From NCBI GenBank assembly GCA_903853515.1, contig CAINTU010000140.1:1-10274 (forward strand): a stretch of DNA of 10,274 nt, read 5' to 3'. This DNA is from an uncultured Micrococcales bacterium. GTDB taxonomy: Bacteria > Actinomycetota > Actinomycetes > Actinomycetales > Microbacteriaceae. Every line of letters begins with the position of its first letter. Position 1 is the stretch's first letter. The position numbers were made by a program, and so were the translations under genes. Below, piece by piece: positions 5,504-10,274 of the stretch. The notes beneath the pieces were generated by a model that did not search any database, was not told the DNA's origin, and worked only from the letters and a program-made list of their open reading frames with translations.

Positions 5504-6289
5504 CTATTTCTTAACTGCAGGCTTGCGAGCAGCAGGCTTTTTAGCCGCAGCAGGCTTAGCTGCTGGCTTTGCTGCTGGCTTTGCATCGGCCTTCTTGGCT
5601 GCTGGCTTTGCAGCAGCAGCGGTGGCAACCTCTGCAACTGCAGCAGCTTTAACGGCAGGCTTCTTCGAGCCGGTTGACGCGCCAAAAACGAGCAACAACA
5701 AGATTGCAACCAAAAGGCCGATGAACTCAGCCAACACGATCATCATGTTGGTGTTGCCGAAACCATCACGAACCATGAGGGCGAAAGTCACGGCAGGGTT
5801 GGCTTGAGCACCGGTTGCGGTGAACTGCGTCGCAGCAAAAACCCATACGCCAACAGCAACAGGAATAATCGCGCCAAGGTTGGCTGCAGCCAAGCGAGCA
5901 ACCAAAACAACCAAAACGGTGGTGGCAACAACTTCGCCAATAACTACGCCCGACTGAGTTGAACCATAGCTAACCGGCAGAGCTACAACCGAAGTGCCCC
6001 AGATGCTGGCCGCAAGATAAACACCGGCGATGCCACCGAGCAACTGAGCGACCCAATAGCCAAACAACTCAACAACGTTGAGTGCGCGCTTCGAGAAGAA
6101 ATACAAACTAACAACTGGGTTTAGGTGACCGCCCGAAATGTTTGCCGAAAACAAAATGCCTAGCGCCAAAGTGCTGGCAAGCACCATTGCGTGGTAAGGG
6201 CTGTTTGATGCACCCACGATGGCTGTCAAAAATAGCGTCACACCGATGAACTCGGCGAGCATCTTTTGCGGTAGTGAATTTAGTTTCAT
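5504..6289 (-). CDS. MIP/aquaporin-family channel with valine in the selectivity filter and a Lys/Ala/Pro tail
   Basis: This 261-residue membrane channel has about six transmembrane helices (near 11-29, 34-49, 77-97, 113-131, 138-155, 183-203). The two pore half-helices carry GGHLNPVVS (Asn57-Pro58-Val59) and GAQANPAVTF (Asn164-Pro165-Ala166). The residue after the second NPA is Val167, where water and glycerol channels almost always have the filter Arg. From memory, the arsenite-conducting AqpS of rhizobia has the same Arg-to-Val change. The neighbour downstream is arsC, which supports arsenite conduction. Residues 207-261 form a cytoplasmic tail of KPAA-like repeats resembling histone H1 or HupB tails, which is unusual for an aquaporin. 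The ATG overlaps the SOUL stop (ATGA, 6286-6289), so translation is probably coupled. A general water or small-solute channel remains possible. Confidence 0.88.
   Translation of the reverse strand: MKLNSLPQKMLAEFIGVTLFLTAIVGASNSPYHAMVLASTLALGILFSANISGGHLNPVVSLYFFSKRALNVVELFGYWVAQLLGGIAGVYLAASIWGTSVVALPVSYGSTQSGVVIGEVVATTVLVVLVARLAAANLGAIIPVAVGVWVFAATQFTATGAQANPAVTFALMVRDGFGNTNMMIVLAEFIGLLVAILLLLVFGASTGSKKPAVKAAAVAEVATAAAAKPAAKKADAKPAAKPAAKPAAAKKPAARKPAVKK
5507..5671 (-). repeat. Low-complexity repeat encoding the Lys/Ala/Pro tail of the aquaporin
   Basis: The last 55 codons are built from short repeats. The 12-mer GCTGCTGGCTTT (plus strand) occurs exactly at 5559-5570, 5571-5582 and 5598-5609 and encodes KPAA on the minus strand. 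Such near-tandem repeats can expand or contract, so tail length may vary among strains. Confidence 0.8.
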
Positions 6290-6822
6290 TTGTTATCTTT
6301 CTTTTCTTCGTATGTGACTATGTCGACCAGCGCCTCGTTACGTCGCAAAAAGCCAGGCTTCCACGGCGGATCGAAACGGGCATAATAAACATCGCTGGCC
6401 ATCTTTAGTCCAGCTAATTTGACATCAGCTCTAAGCTGATCGCCAAAACTTTTGAAATGCTCTTCGTTCGCTAGTCCGCGAAACTTAGAAGCGGCCGCAT
6501 AGTGCGCCTCGATGATTTGCGTTGAAACCTGTGCGTCGGTTGGCACTGGGATGTGCTTGGCATCCATGGTTTCAGGCATAACGAAGCTAATCGTATGAGT
6601 TTCATCGTTGATGGGCTTATGCAAAACGGGGGCGGTCATGGCGATCTTCTCGGCCGAACGATTTTGACCACCGATGAAACTGACCAACGGATAGAAAGCC
6701 CGGTTCGCGGCTGCGTTGAACGGCCCCTTAGTGGTTACCGAAACCAAAACATATTGGGGGTAGTAGCGCAGCTCGAAACCTTTGAAATGTTCGAGCGTGC
6801 GATAGGGCTGTTGCTCAGTCAC
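6286..6822 (-). CDS. SOUL-family heme-binding protein
   Basis: This 178-residue protein matches the SOUL/HBP22 family of small beta-barrel proteins, eukaryotic members of which bind heme or porphyrins. Visible family strings are YRTLEHFKGFELRYYPQYV at the N-terminus, FNAAANRAFYPLVSFIGG, the hallmark KIAMTAPVL in the middle, and YYARFDPPWKPGFLRRNE near the C-terminus. It has no signal peptide, so it is likely cytoplasmic. The GTG at 6822 is chosen because the product then begins VTEQQPYRTLEHF, as family members do, and TAAACT lies seven bases upstream. The open frame reaches an ATG at 6909, but that would add 29 unlike residues. The stop overlaps the aquaporin ATG by 4 nt, so the two are probably one operon. 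The function of bacterial SOUL proteins is poorly known. Confidence 0.88.
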   Translation of the reverse strand: MTEQQPYRTLEHFKGFELRYYPQYVLVSVTTKGPFNAAANRAFYPLVSFIGGQNRSAEKIAMTAPVLHKPINDETHTISFVMPETMDAKHIPVPTDAQVSTQIIEAHYAAASKFRGLANEEHFKSFGDQLRADVKLAGLKMASDVYYARFDPPWKPGFLRRNEALVDIVTYEEKKDNK

Positions 6823-6829
6823 GATTGCG

Positions 6830-6835
6830 AGTTTA
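6830..6835 (-). promoter_or_regulatory. -10 hexamer TAAACT for a leaderless SOUL-aquaporin transcript
   Basis: On the minus strand TAAACT is followed by seven bases and the GTG at 6822. The same hexamer precedes the HAD gene. It supports the GTG over the longer frame starting at 6909. No -35 match was seen. Confidence 0.5.
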
Positions 6836-6916
6836 TGGCCGCAAAGGGCAAATACTCGGCACATAGCAGTCTTGGCGAGGTTGCATTGTGGCAAACGGCT
6901 GCAGTGCAATCTGGGC

Positions 6917-6922
6917 TAGAAT
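6917..6922 (+). promoter_or_regulatory. -10 hexamer TAGAAT for bS22
   Basis: TAGAAT fits the actinobacterial TANNNT -10. It would start a transcript near 6929 with a leader of about 50 nt before the GTG at 6981. No -35 hexamer at normal spacing was found. This contrasts with the leaderless genes around it. Confidence 0.4.
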
Positions 6923-6980
6923 GAACCGAATCGCCTAAAACGCTCGCAATTTGCGTCGTTTGTTACCCAGTGAGGTCTTT

Positions 6981-7079
6981 GTGGGATCAGTTGTTAAAAA
7001 GCGTCGCAAGCGCATGTCGAAGAAGAAGCACCGCAAGTTGCTCCGCAAGACTCGTCATCAGCGTCGCAATAAGAAGTAG
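6981..7079 (+). CDS. 30S ribosomal protein bS22 (AURKAIP1/COX24-domain micro-protein)
   Basis: This 32-residue, extremely basic protein reads MGSVVKKRRKRMSKKK and continues HRKLLRKTRHQRRNKK. It matches bS22, the small extra protein found in mycobacterial 30S subunits and related to the mitochondrial AURKAIP1/COX24 domain. The GTG at 6981 has GAGGT (6972-6976) just upstream and keeps the conserved GSV-KKRRKRMSKKKHRKLL core. It stops at 7077-7079 and is followed by a strong terminator. A short gene of this type is easily missed by gene callers. It is a lineage marker for Actinobacteria. Identification is by strong sequence pattern. Confidence 0.92.
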   Translation: MGSVVKKRRKRMSKKKHRKLLRKTRHQRRNKK

Positions 7080-7108
7080 CAGTTAGCTCGCCCTAACTGC
7101 GAAAAGCA

Positions 7109-7144
7109 AAATCCCACCAGCTTATGTTGGTGGGATTTCGTTTT
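7109..7144. terminator. Bidirectional intrinsic terminator between bS22 and the HAD gene
   Basis: AAATCCCACCA (7109-7119) pairs perfectly with TGGTGGGATTT (7128-7138) over 11 bp, with an 8-nt loop. The plus strand continues CGTTTT. The minus strand continues TTGCTTTTCGC. It therefore serves both convergent genes, and the tail reaches the HAD stop codon at 7143. Confidence 0.9.
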
Positions 7145-7952
7145 AACCGCGTTTGCCGATTTTGACTGATTTGGCGGCGGCCTTTTTAGCTAGAGCCCTT
7201 TTGGCACGACGAAGTTCACGCTTTTTGAAATCATAGATTTTCCAGCCGGCTGACTTGGCATAAATCTTCAGCAGCTTATCTGGGTTTACCGCGACAGCAT
7301 GGCCAACGGCGGTTAGCATCGGCAGGTCATTTTGTGAATCGCTATAGGCAAAAGATTTGCGCAGGCTAATGTTGCGATCTTTGGCAAGCTTGCGAATAGC
7401 TTTGCGTTTTTCTTTGCCGTGCAAAGTCTTGCCAACCAGGTTGCCGGTGAGCGCGCCATCTTTATGCTCGACCTTGGTGCCCATTGCACCTGTTAGCCCA
7501 AGGTTCTTGGCGATCTCATCACCGAGTTCTTGCGGGGCTGCGGTGATCAACCAAACTTCGCGGCCCTGTTTAATGTGTTGCTGTGCAAGGCGAACTGTTT
7601 CAGGCCAGAGGCGATCCTTGATTTCTTGATCATAGATTTTGTGAACAAGAGCCATCATCTCTTCGATGGTGCGGCCTTTGACTAGAGCCAGCGCCTCGTC
7701 TTTGATGTGGCCAATCATGTGTGCATTCTCGCCTCGAGCAATGAACCTGAACTGTTGCCAAGCGAATCGCCAAAGGTCGGTGCGCTTAAAAAAGTTGCTC
7801 TTATAGGCCATGCGGGCGAAGTAATAGGTTGTTGATCCGCGAACCAGAGTGTTATCGACGTCAAAGAAGGCGGCAGCCTTCTTCTTAGGCTTGTCAGCCT
7901 TTTTTGCAGCCTTGACGCTCGTGGCTGCATCAGTCGATTGGGTTAGAGGCAC
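7143..7952 (-). CDS. HAD-IB family hydrolase (SerB-like phosphatase) with Lys/Ala-rich ends
   Basis: This 269-residue protein has a haloacid dehalogenase fold, subfamily IB, a group that includes phosphoserine phosphatase. Motif I is FFDVDNT with nucleophile Asp31 and acid Asp33. Motif II is WLITAAP. Motif III Lys probably lies in GKTLHGKEKRKAI. Motif IV is AYSDSQNDLPML. The cap is helical, with a basic helix region FKRTDLWRFAWQQFRF. Both ends are rich in Lys and Ala (residues 14-25 and about 240-269), which is not part of the enzyme core. The GTG at 7952 is six bases after TAAACT, which supports keeping the N-terminal extension. It is divergent from the glutaredoxin-like gene. The substrate is unknown; the same family includes phosphoserine phosphatase and other small phosphomonoesterases. 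Confidence 0.85.
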   Translation of the reverse strand: MPLTQSTDAATSVKAAKKADKPKKKAAAFFDVDNTLVRGSTTYYFARMAYKSNFFKRTDLWRFAWQQFRFIARGENAHMIGHIKDEALALVKGRTIEEMMALVHKIYDQEIKDRLWPETVRLAQQHIKQGREVWLITAAPQELGDEIAKNLGLTGAMGTKVEHKDGALTGNLVGKTLHGKEKRKAIRKLAKDRNISLRKSFAYSDSQNDLPMLTAVGHAVAVNPDKLLKIYAKSAGWKIYDFKKRELRRAKRALAKKAAAKSVKIGKRG

Positions 7953-7958
7953 CCCATA

Positions 7959-7964
7959 AGTTTA
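7959..7964 (-). promoter_or_regulatory. -10 hexamer TAAACT for the leaderless HAD transcript
   Basis: On the minus strand TAAACT is followed by TATGGG and the GTG at 7952 (six bases). Its -35 region would lie over the start of the divergent gene. Confidence 0.5.
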
Positions 7965-7976
7965 GGTGAGCGGGGC

Positions 7977-7982
7977 TAGCAT
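7977..7982 (+). promoter_or_regulatory. -10 hexamer TAGCAT for the leaderless glutaredoxin-like transcript
   Basis: TAGCAT is followed by six bases and the ATG at 7989. It lies 12 bp from the divergent -10 at 7959-7964. The string TAGCATTTAG is identical to the one before argA. Confidence 0.5.
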
Positions 7983-7988
7983 TTAGGC

Positions 7989-8276
7989 ATGACAAGAACC
8001 ATCAACGTTGCCCTGATTGGCAAGGCAGGCTGCCACCTTTGCGATGAAGCGCGCATCACCGTGGCCGCTGTGCTTGGCGAGTTTCGTGCGGCAAACACCG
8101 GGGTTGCTCGTCACGTGCAAGTCAACTTTGTTGAGCACGACATTCTTGTTGACGACGAACTGCGCGCTCAATTCAGTGAAGAGATACCGGTGGTCACAAT
8201 CAACGGCAAGGTGCACAATTATTGGCGCATCGACCCTGTGCGCCTGCGTGCAGCTCTAGACGAATTCTCTTATTAG
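7989..8276 (+). CDS. Glutaredoxin-like (DUF836-type) thiol-redox protein
   Basis: This 95-residue protein has a thioredoxin-fold pattern. An N-terminal strand (INVALIGKAG) leads into a CxxC active site, Cys15-His-Leu-Cys18, in the string GCHLCDEAR typical of DUF836 proteins. A central beta strand (VNFVEHDILVD), the cis-proline region EEIPVVTING, and a C-terminal helix (DPVRLRAALDEF) follow. It probably reduces disulfides or mixed thiols in the cytoplasm. The partner is unknown; mycothiol or thioredoxin reductase are possibilities given the host. The ATG is leaderless-like. It shares a 36-bp divergent promoter region with the HAD gene. From memory, glutaredoxin-like and HAD-IB genes are neighbours in other actinobacteria, but I cannot confirm it. 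Confidence 0.87.
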   Translation: MTRTINVALIGKAGCHLCDEARITVAAVLGEFRAANTGVARHVQVNFVEHDILVDDELRAQFSEEIPVVTINGKVHNYWRIDPVRLRAALDEFSY

Positions 8277-8293
8277 CTCTTTCAATCTCGCTC

Positions 8294-8321
8294 TTGACGT
8301 GCGTAAAAATGTCTATACACT
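8294..8321 (+). promoter_or_regulatory. vapBC promoter
   Basis: TTGACG (8294-8299) and TACACT (8316-8321) are separated by 16 bp, a good sigma-70-type match and the clearest -35/-10 pair in the window. The -10 overlaps the operator palindrome starting at 8312, as expected for an autoregulated toxin-antitoxin operon. Confidence 0.6.
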
Positions 8322-8342
8322 CTGTATAGATGCATTTGCATC
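8312..8342 (+). promoter_or_regulatory. Probable VapB/VapBC operator: two overlapping palindromes
   Basis: TCTATACA (8312-8319) and TGTATAGA (8323-8330) form a perfect 8-bp inverted repeat with a 3-nt centre. GATGCA (8329-8334) and TGCATC (8337-8342) form a second perfect 6-bp repeat with a 2-nt centre. The two share two bases. The first covers the -10 and the second covers the start of the mRNA, consistent with repression by VapB dimers. Confidence 0.65.
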
Positions 8343-8365
8343 GAATAAAAATAGCAGGGGTAGAA

Positions 8366-8665
8366 ATGAGTGCTCGGGTGGTAACCAAAGTCTTTATGAA
8401 TGGGGGCAGTCAAGCTGTTCGCATTCCTGCAGAAATGCGATTCGACACCGATGAGGTTGTCGTTAGCTTTGATCGCGAAACGCGTGCTGTCACGATTCGC
8501 CCTATCTCGGCTGACGAGCGCAAAGCTGCTTTCATTCAATCGATGCGCAGTGCTTCTAGCGCTGAGCGTGCAGAGCTCGAAAAAAGCTTTGAAATCAAAA
8601 AGGATTATTCGGTGCCTCAAATTGATGTAAAAGTTTCAGAGTTCTTTTTGGGTCAAGAAAACTAG
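8366..8665 (+). CDS. vapB: VapB-type antitoxin, AbrB/SpoVT-like DNA-binding protein
   Basis: This 99-residue protein starts with the swapped-hairpin AbrB/VagC DNA-binding domain: RVVTKVFMNGGSQAVRIPAEMRF at about residues 4-26, with the family core NG-SQAVR-P. The C-terminal half (about 50-99) is charged and ends in DVKVSEFFLGQEN, the kind of segment that wraps around and blocks a PIN toxin. The ATG at 8366 is preceded by AGGGG (8356-8360) five bases upstream and gives the normal family start. An in-frame ATG at 8330, eight bases after the -10, could add 12 residues if leaderless. The stop overlaps the toxin GTG by one base (TAGTG, 8663-8667). It should repress its own promoter through the palindromes at 8312-8342. 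Confidence 0.85.
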   Translation: MSARVVTKVFMNGGSQAVRIPAEMRFDTDEVVVSFDRETRAVTIRPISADERKAAFIQSMRSASSAERAELEKSFEIKKDYSVPQIDVKVSEFFLGQEN

Positions 8666-9063
8666 TGCTGCATTTAGACACAAGCACCGTCATCGAAATT
8701 CTTCGCCTTCGAAAAAATGCGTTACTTAAGTTCGAACTGACCAGCACCGCCGAGATGAGAGTTTCTTCAATTGTTGTGGCAGAACTTTGGGCCGGTGCTC
8801 AACTTGCCCCAGAGGGTTCACGCTCACGCGCCAGGCTAGAGACGCTGCTTTCGCTAGTCGAGATTGTGCCTTTCAACCAAGACGCTGCCAAAATCGCCGG
8901 TCAAATAAAGTTCGACCTTACAAAACGTGGGTTGCAAATTGGCATGGTCGATCCTCTGATTGCTGCCGCTGCAATTGCAGATGGAGCATCGCTGGCAACT
9001 TGCGACATCAAGCACTTTCGACGCATCAAAGGGTTAGAACTCGCCGACTGGTCGAAAGCATAA
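8665..9063 (+). CDS. vapC: VapC-type toxin, PIN-domain ribonuclease
   Basis: This 132-residue PIN-domain protein is expected to cleave RNA, often tRNA or rRNA, when not bound by VapB. The acidic metal-binding residues are all visible: Asp5 in LDTSTVIE, Glu40 in VVAELWAGA, Asp96 in GMVDPLIAA, and Asp114 in LATCDIKHFRRIKGLEL. The ending HFxxIxGLxxxxW is typical. The length is normal and the active site intact, so the toxin is probably functional. The GTG start overlaps the vapB stop by one base, so the pair is co-translated. The next gene converges from the other strand and no terminator was seen in the 37-bp gap. The target RNA cannot be told from sequence. Confidence 0.88.
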   Translation: MLHLDTSTVIEILRLRKNALLKFELTSTAEMRVSSIVVAELWAGAQLAPEGSRSRARLETLLSLVEIVPFNQDAAKIAGQIKFDLTKRGLQIGMVDPLIAAAAIADGASLATCDIKHFRRIKGLELADWSKA

Positions 9064-9100
9064 GTTGCTCTAGGCAAGAGGCCGAGCGAATCAAAAACAG

Positions 9101-9439
9101 CTAGTCGAGGTTTTGGTCAGCCCAAATATCGATGGCGCGTTTGATGTAACTGGCTAATCCTGGGGCGAATGATTCATAGGTCGATTTGAATGAATCATCA
9201 AGCACATATGTGAGAGCCAACGATTTATAGGCAAGTCGCGACGGCGTCCAAAATTGTTTGATGAATTCGTAGTGCCTAGCTATGACTGCCTGCACTTCTT
9301 CGGCATCGACTGACGTGCCGACTTGCATCAGATCAGCAGCCGCCTGTGCAATTTGATCGTGCTGGGCTTTGAATTGCGCTTGAGCCTCTGCCGAATAACC
9401 CGCATTCACATCTTGTATGTGTCTGCGCGATTCAAACAT
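9101..9439 (-). CDS. Stand-alone TipAS-domain protein
   Basis: This 112-residue protein matches the TipAS antibiotic-recognition domain, the ligand-binding half of the Streptomyces regulator TipA. Matching strings are VQAVIARHYEFIKQFWTPS (about 49-67), AYKSLALTYVLDDSFKSTYE (70-89), and the end APGLASYIKRAIDIWA (92-107). There is no MerR helix-turn-helix, so it is not a full TipAL regulator and may act like the short TipAS form that traps thiopeptides. TipAS-like domains also bind other drugs (for example albicidin in AlbA). The ATG at 9439 has AAAGGGG (minus strand, 9450-9456) ten bases upstream. It is 23 bp downstream of aspS on the same strand, so probably co-transcribed. Ligand and role are unknown. 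Confidence 0.82.
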   Translation of the reverse strand: MFESRRHIQDVNAGYSAEAQAQFKAQHDQIAQAAADLMQVGTSVDAEEVQAVIARHYEFIKQFWTPSRLAYKSLALTYVLDDSFKSTYESFAPGLASYIKRAIDIWADQNLD

Positions 9440-9462
9440 TTGGCTGTGACCCCTTTGGTGGC

Positions 9463-10274
9463 TTAGGGCTCGAGGCGGTTCGGGCCTCTAAAGAGGTAAC
9501 CAACTTCGCGAATGTTTGCCTGGTGCAACAACAGCATCACAACGCGCAACAAGCCCATGCCGAAACCGCCGTGGGTAGGCGCGCCGAACTTGAAGAAGTC
9601 GAGATAAGCCTTGAGGCCGGCTGGGTCTAGGCCCTTTGATTTTGCCTGTTCGATCAAGACATCGAGACGGTGTTCGCGCTGGGCACCCGTGGTGATTTCG
9701 GTGCCGCGCCAAATCAGGTCATAGCTGTTGGTGAGAGCCTGGTTGTCGGCGTGACGCATGTGATAGAACGGGCGCACGGTCGACGGGTAATCGGTCAAGA
9801 AAACAAACTCGTGACCGTATTGCTCGAAAACGTGGGCTGCAATCTGGCGTTCGCCTTCTGGGTCCATGTCGCCACCGCGAGCAATCTCGTGGCCTCGAGC
9901 GGCAACAATCTCGATAGCCTCGGCTAGCGGAATGCGCGGGAACGGCTTCGACGGAACAACAACATCCACGTCAAAAAGACGCTTGATGTCATCGCCGTGC
10001 TTATCTTTGACAGCCGAAATCGCAGCAATCATCAAATCTTCTTGAATGCTCATGATGTCTTCGTGGCTGTCGATATAACTGACTTCCATGTCGACCGAAG
10101 TGAACTCGGTGGCGTGACGCGAAGTGAATGACGGGTCGGCTCTAAACACTGGGCCGATTTCGAAGATACGACCAAAGCCTGCCATCATCGCCATCTGCTT
10201 ATAGAACTGTGGGCTCTGAGCCAAATAGGCGACTGTCTCGAAATATTCGAGTTTGAAAAGTTCAGCGTTTGACT
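9463..10274 (-). CDS. aspS: Aspartyl-tRNA synthetase, archaeal-type, C-terminal part (partial)
   Basis: The frame is open to the window edge, so the gene starts beyond 10274; 270 residues are visible, roughly the catalytic two-thirds. The first residues read FKLEYFETVAYLAQSPQFYKQ. Class II motif 2 is visible as FRADPSFTSRHATEFTSVDME, with the ATP-binding Arg of FRAD. Motif 3 is GGFGMGLLRVVM with its Arg. The end is LFRGPNRLEP, followed by TAA (9463-9465). The strings AYLAQSPQFYKQ and FRADPSFTSRHATEFTS are those of the archaeal/eukaryotic-type AspRS rather than the longer bacterial type with a GAD insertion. From family knowledge, such enzymes in bacteria are often non-discriminating and charge both tRNA-Asp and tRNA-Asn, needing GatCAB to make Asn-tRNA. 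The residues that decide this are outside the window. Confidence 0.92.
   Translation of the reverse strand, partial: SNAELFKLEYFETVAYLAQSPQFYKQMAMMAGFGRIFEIGPVFRADPSFTSRHATEFTSVDMEVSYIDSHEDIMSIQEDLMIAAISAVKDKHGDDIKRLFDVDVVVPSKPFPRIPLAEAIEIVAARGHEIARGGDMDPEGERQIAAHVFEQYGHEFVFLTDYPSTVRPFYHMRHADNQALTNSYDLIWRGTEITTGAQREHRLDVLIEQAKSKGLDPAGLKAYLDFFKFGAPTHGGFGMGLLRVVMLLLHQANIREVGYLFRGPNRLEP

Noticed and set aside
6823..6909. Longer SOUL reading frame starting at ATG 6909
   Set aside because: The added 29 residues are unlike the family N-terminus, and the GTG at 6822 has TAAACT at leaderless spacing.
6881..6909. Imperfect inverted repeat TTGCATTG / CAGTGCAA upstream of bS22
   Set aside because: It has one mismatch and a 13-nt gap, lies upstream of the -10, and no known regulator matches; kept only as a weak note.
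6553..6924. Plus-strand open frame of 123 codons over the SOUL gene
   Set aside because: It is an antisense shadow of the SOUL gene with no Shine-Dalgarno site and no recognisable protein pattern.
6945..6955. Palindrome CGCAATTTGCG in the bS22 leader
   Set aside because: Arms of five bases are expected by chance in a region of this size, and there is no second copy.
8282..8620. Minus-strand open frame of 112 codons over vapB
   Set aside because: It is antisense to the vapB promoter and coding region and has no family features.

Overview
The window looks like a chromosomal segment of a small-genome actinobacterium, most likely a Microbacteriaceae-type freshwater lineage. This is inferred from the lysS-(small gene)-clpC order, a mycobacterial-type bS22 micro-gene, an actinobacterial ArgA-type acetyltransferase beside clpC, moderate GC content, very short intergenic gaps, and many genes that begin 6-7 nt after a -10 hexamer (leaderless transcripts). 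No phage, IS element, CRISPR array, tRNA or rRNA was seen.

Layout. Positions 2-130 are the 3' end of lysS, followed by a 67-residue single-pass membrane protein, clpC (start at 557) and an argA-type N-acetyltransferase. A membrane-anchored exported protein with four cysteines and proC follow, all on the plus strand. Convergent to these, on the minus strand, is a three-gene group. In transcription order it holds a SOUL-family heme-binding protein, a MIP/aquaporin overlapping it by 4 nt with an unusual Lys/Ala/Pro tail, and a LMW-phosphatase-type arsenate reductase. The bS22 gene (plus) converges on a HAD-IB phosphatase (minus) across a bidirectional terminator. The HAD gene is divergent from a CxxC glutaredoxin-like gene, with only 36 bp between their start codons. 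A vapBC toxin-antitoxin operon with two overlapping palindromes at its promoter follows. The window ends with two minus-strand genes, a stand-alone TipAS-domain protein and the 3' part of an archaeal-type aspS.

How the genes work together. The clearest functional unit is aquaporin plus arsC. ArsC would make arsenite from arsenate, and an aquaporin whose selectivity-filter arginine is replaced by valine could let arsenite leave the cell, as proposed for rhizobial AqpS/ArsC. VapBC is a self-contained autoregulated module. The remaining genes are housekeeping (translation, proteolysis, arginine and proline synthesis). The most unusual signals are the aquaporin tail, the terminator nested against the arsC promoter, the HTH-less TipAS protein, and the strong split between leaderless and Shine-Dalgarno starts. 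I found no convincing wholly new system.
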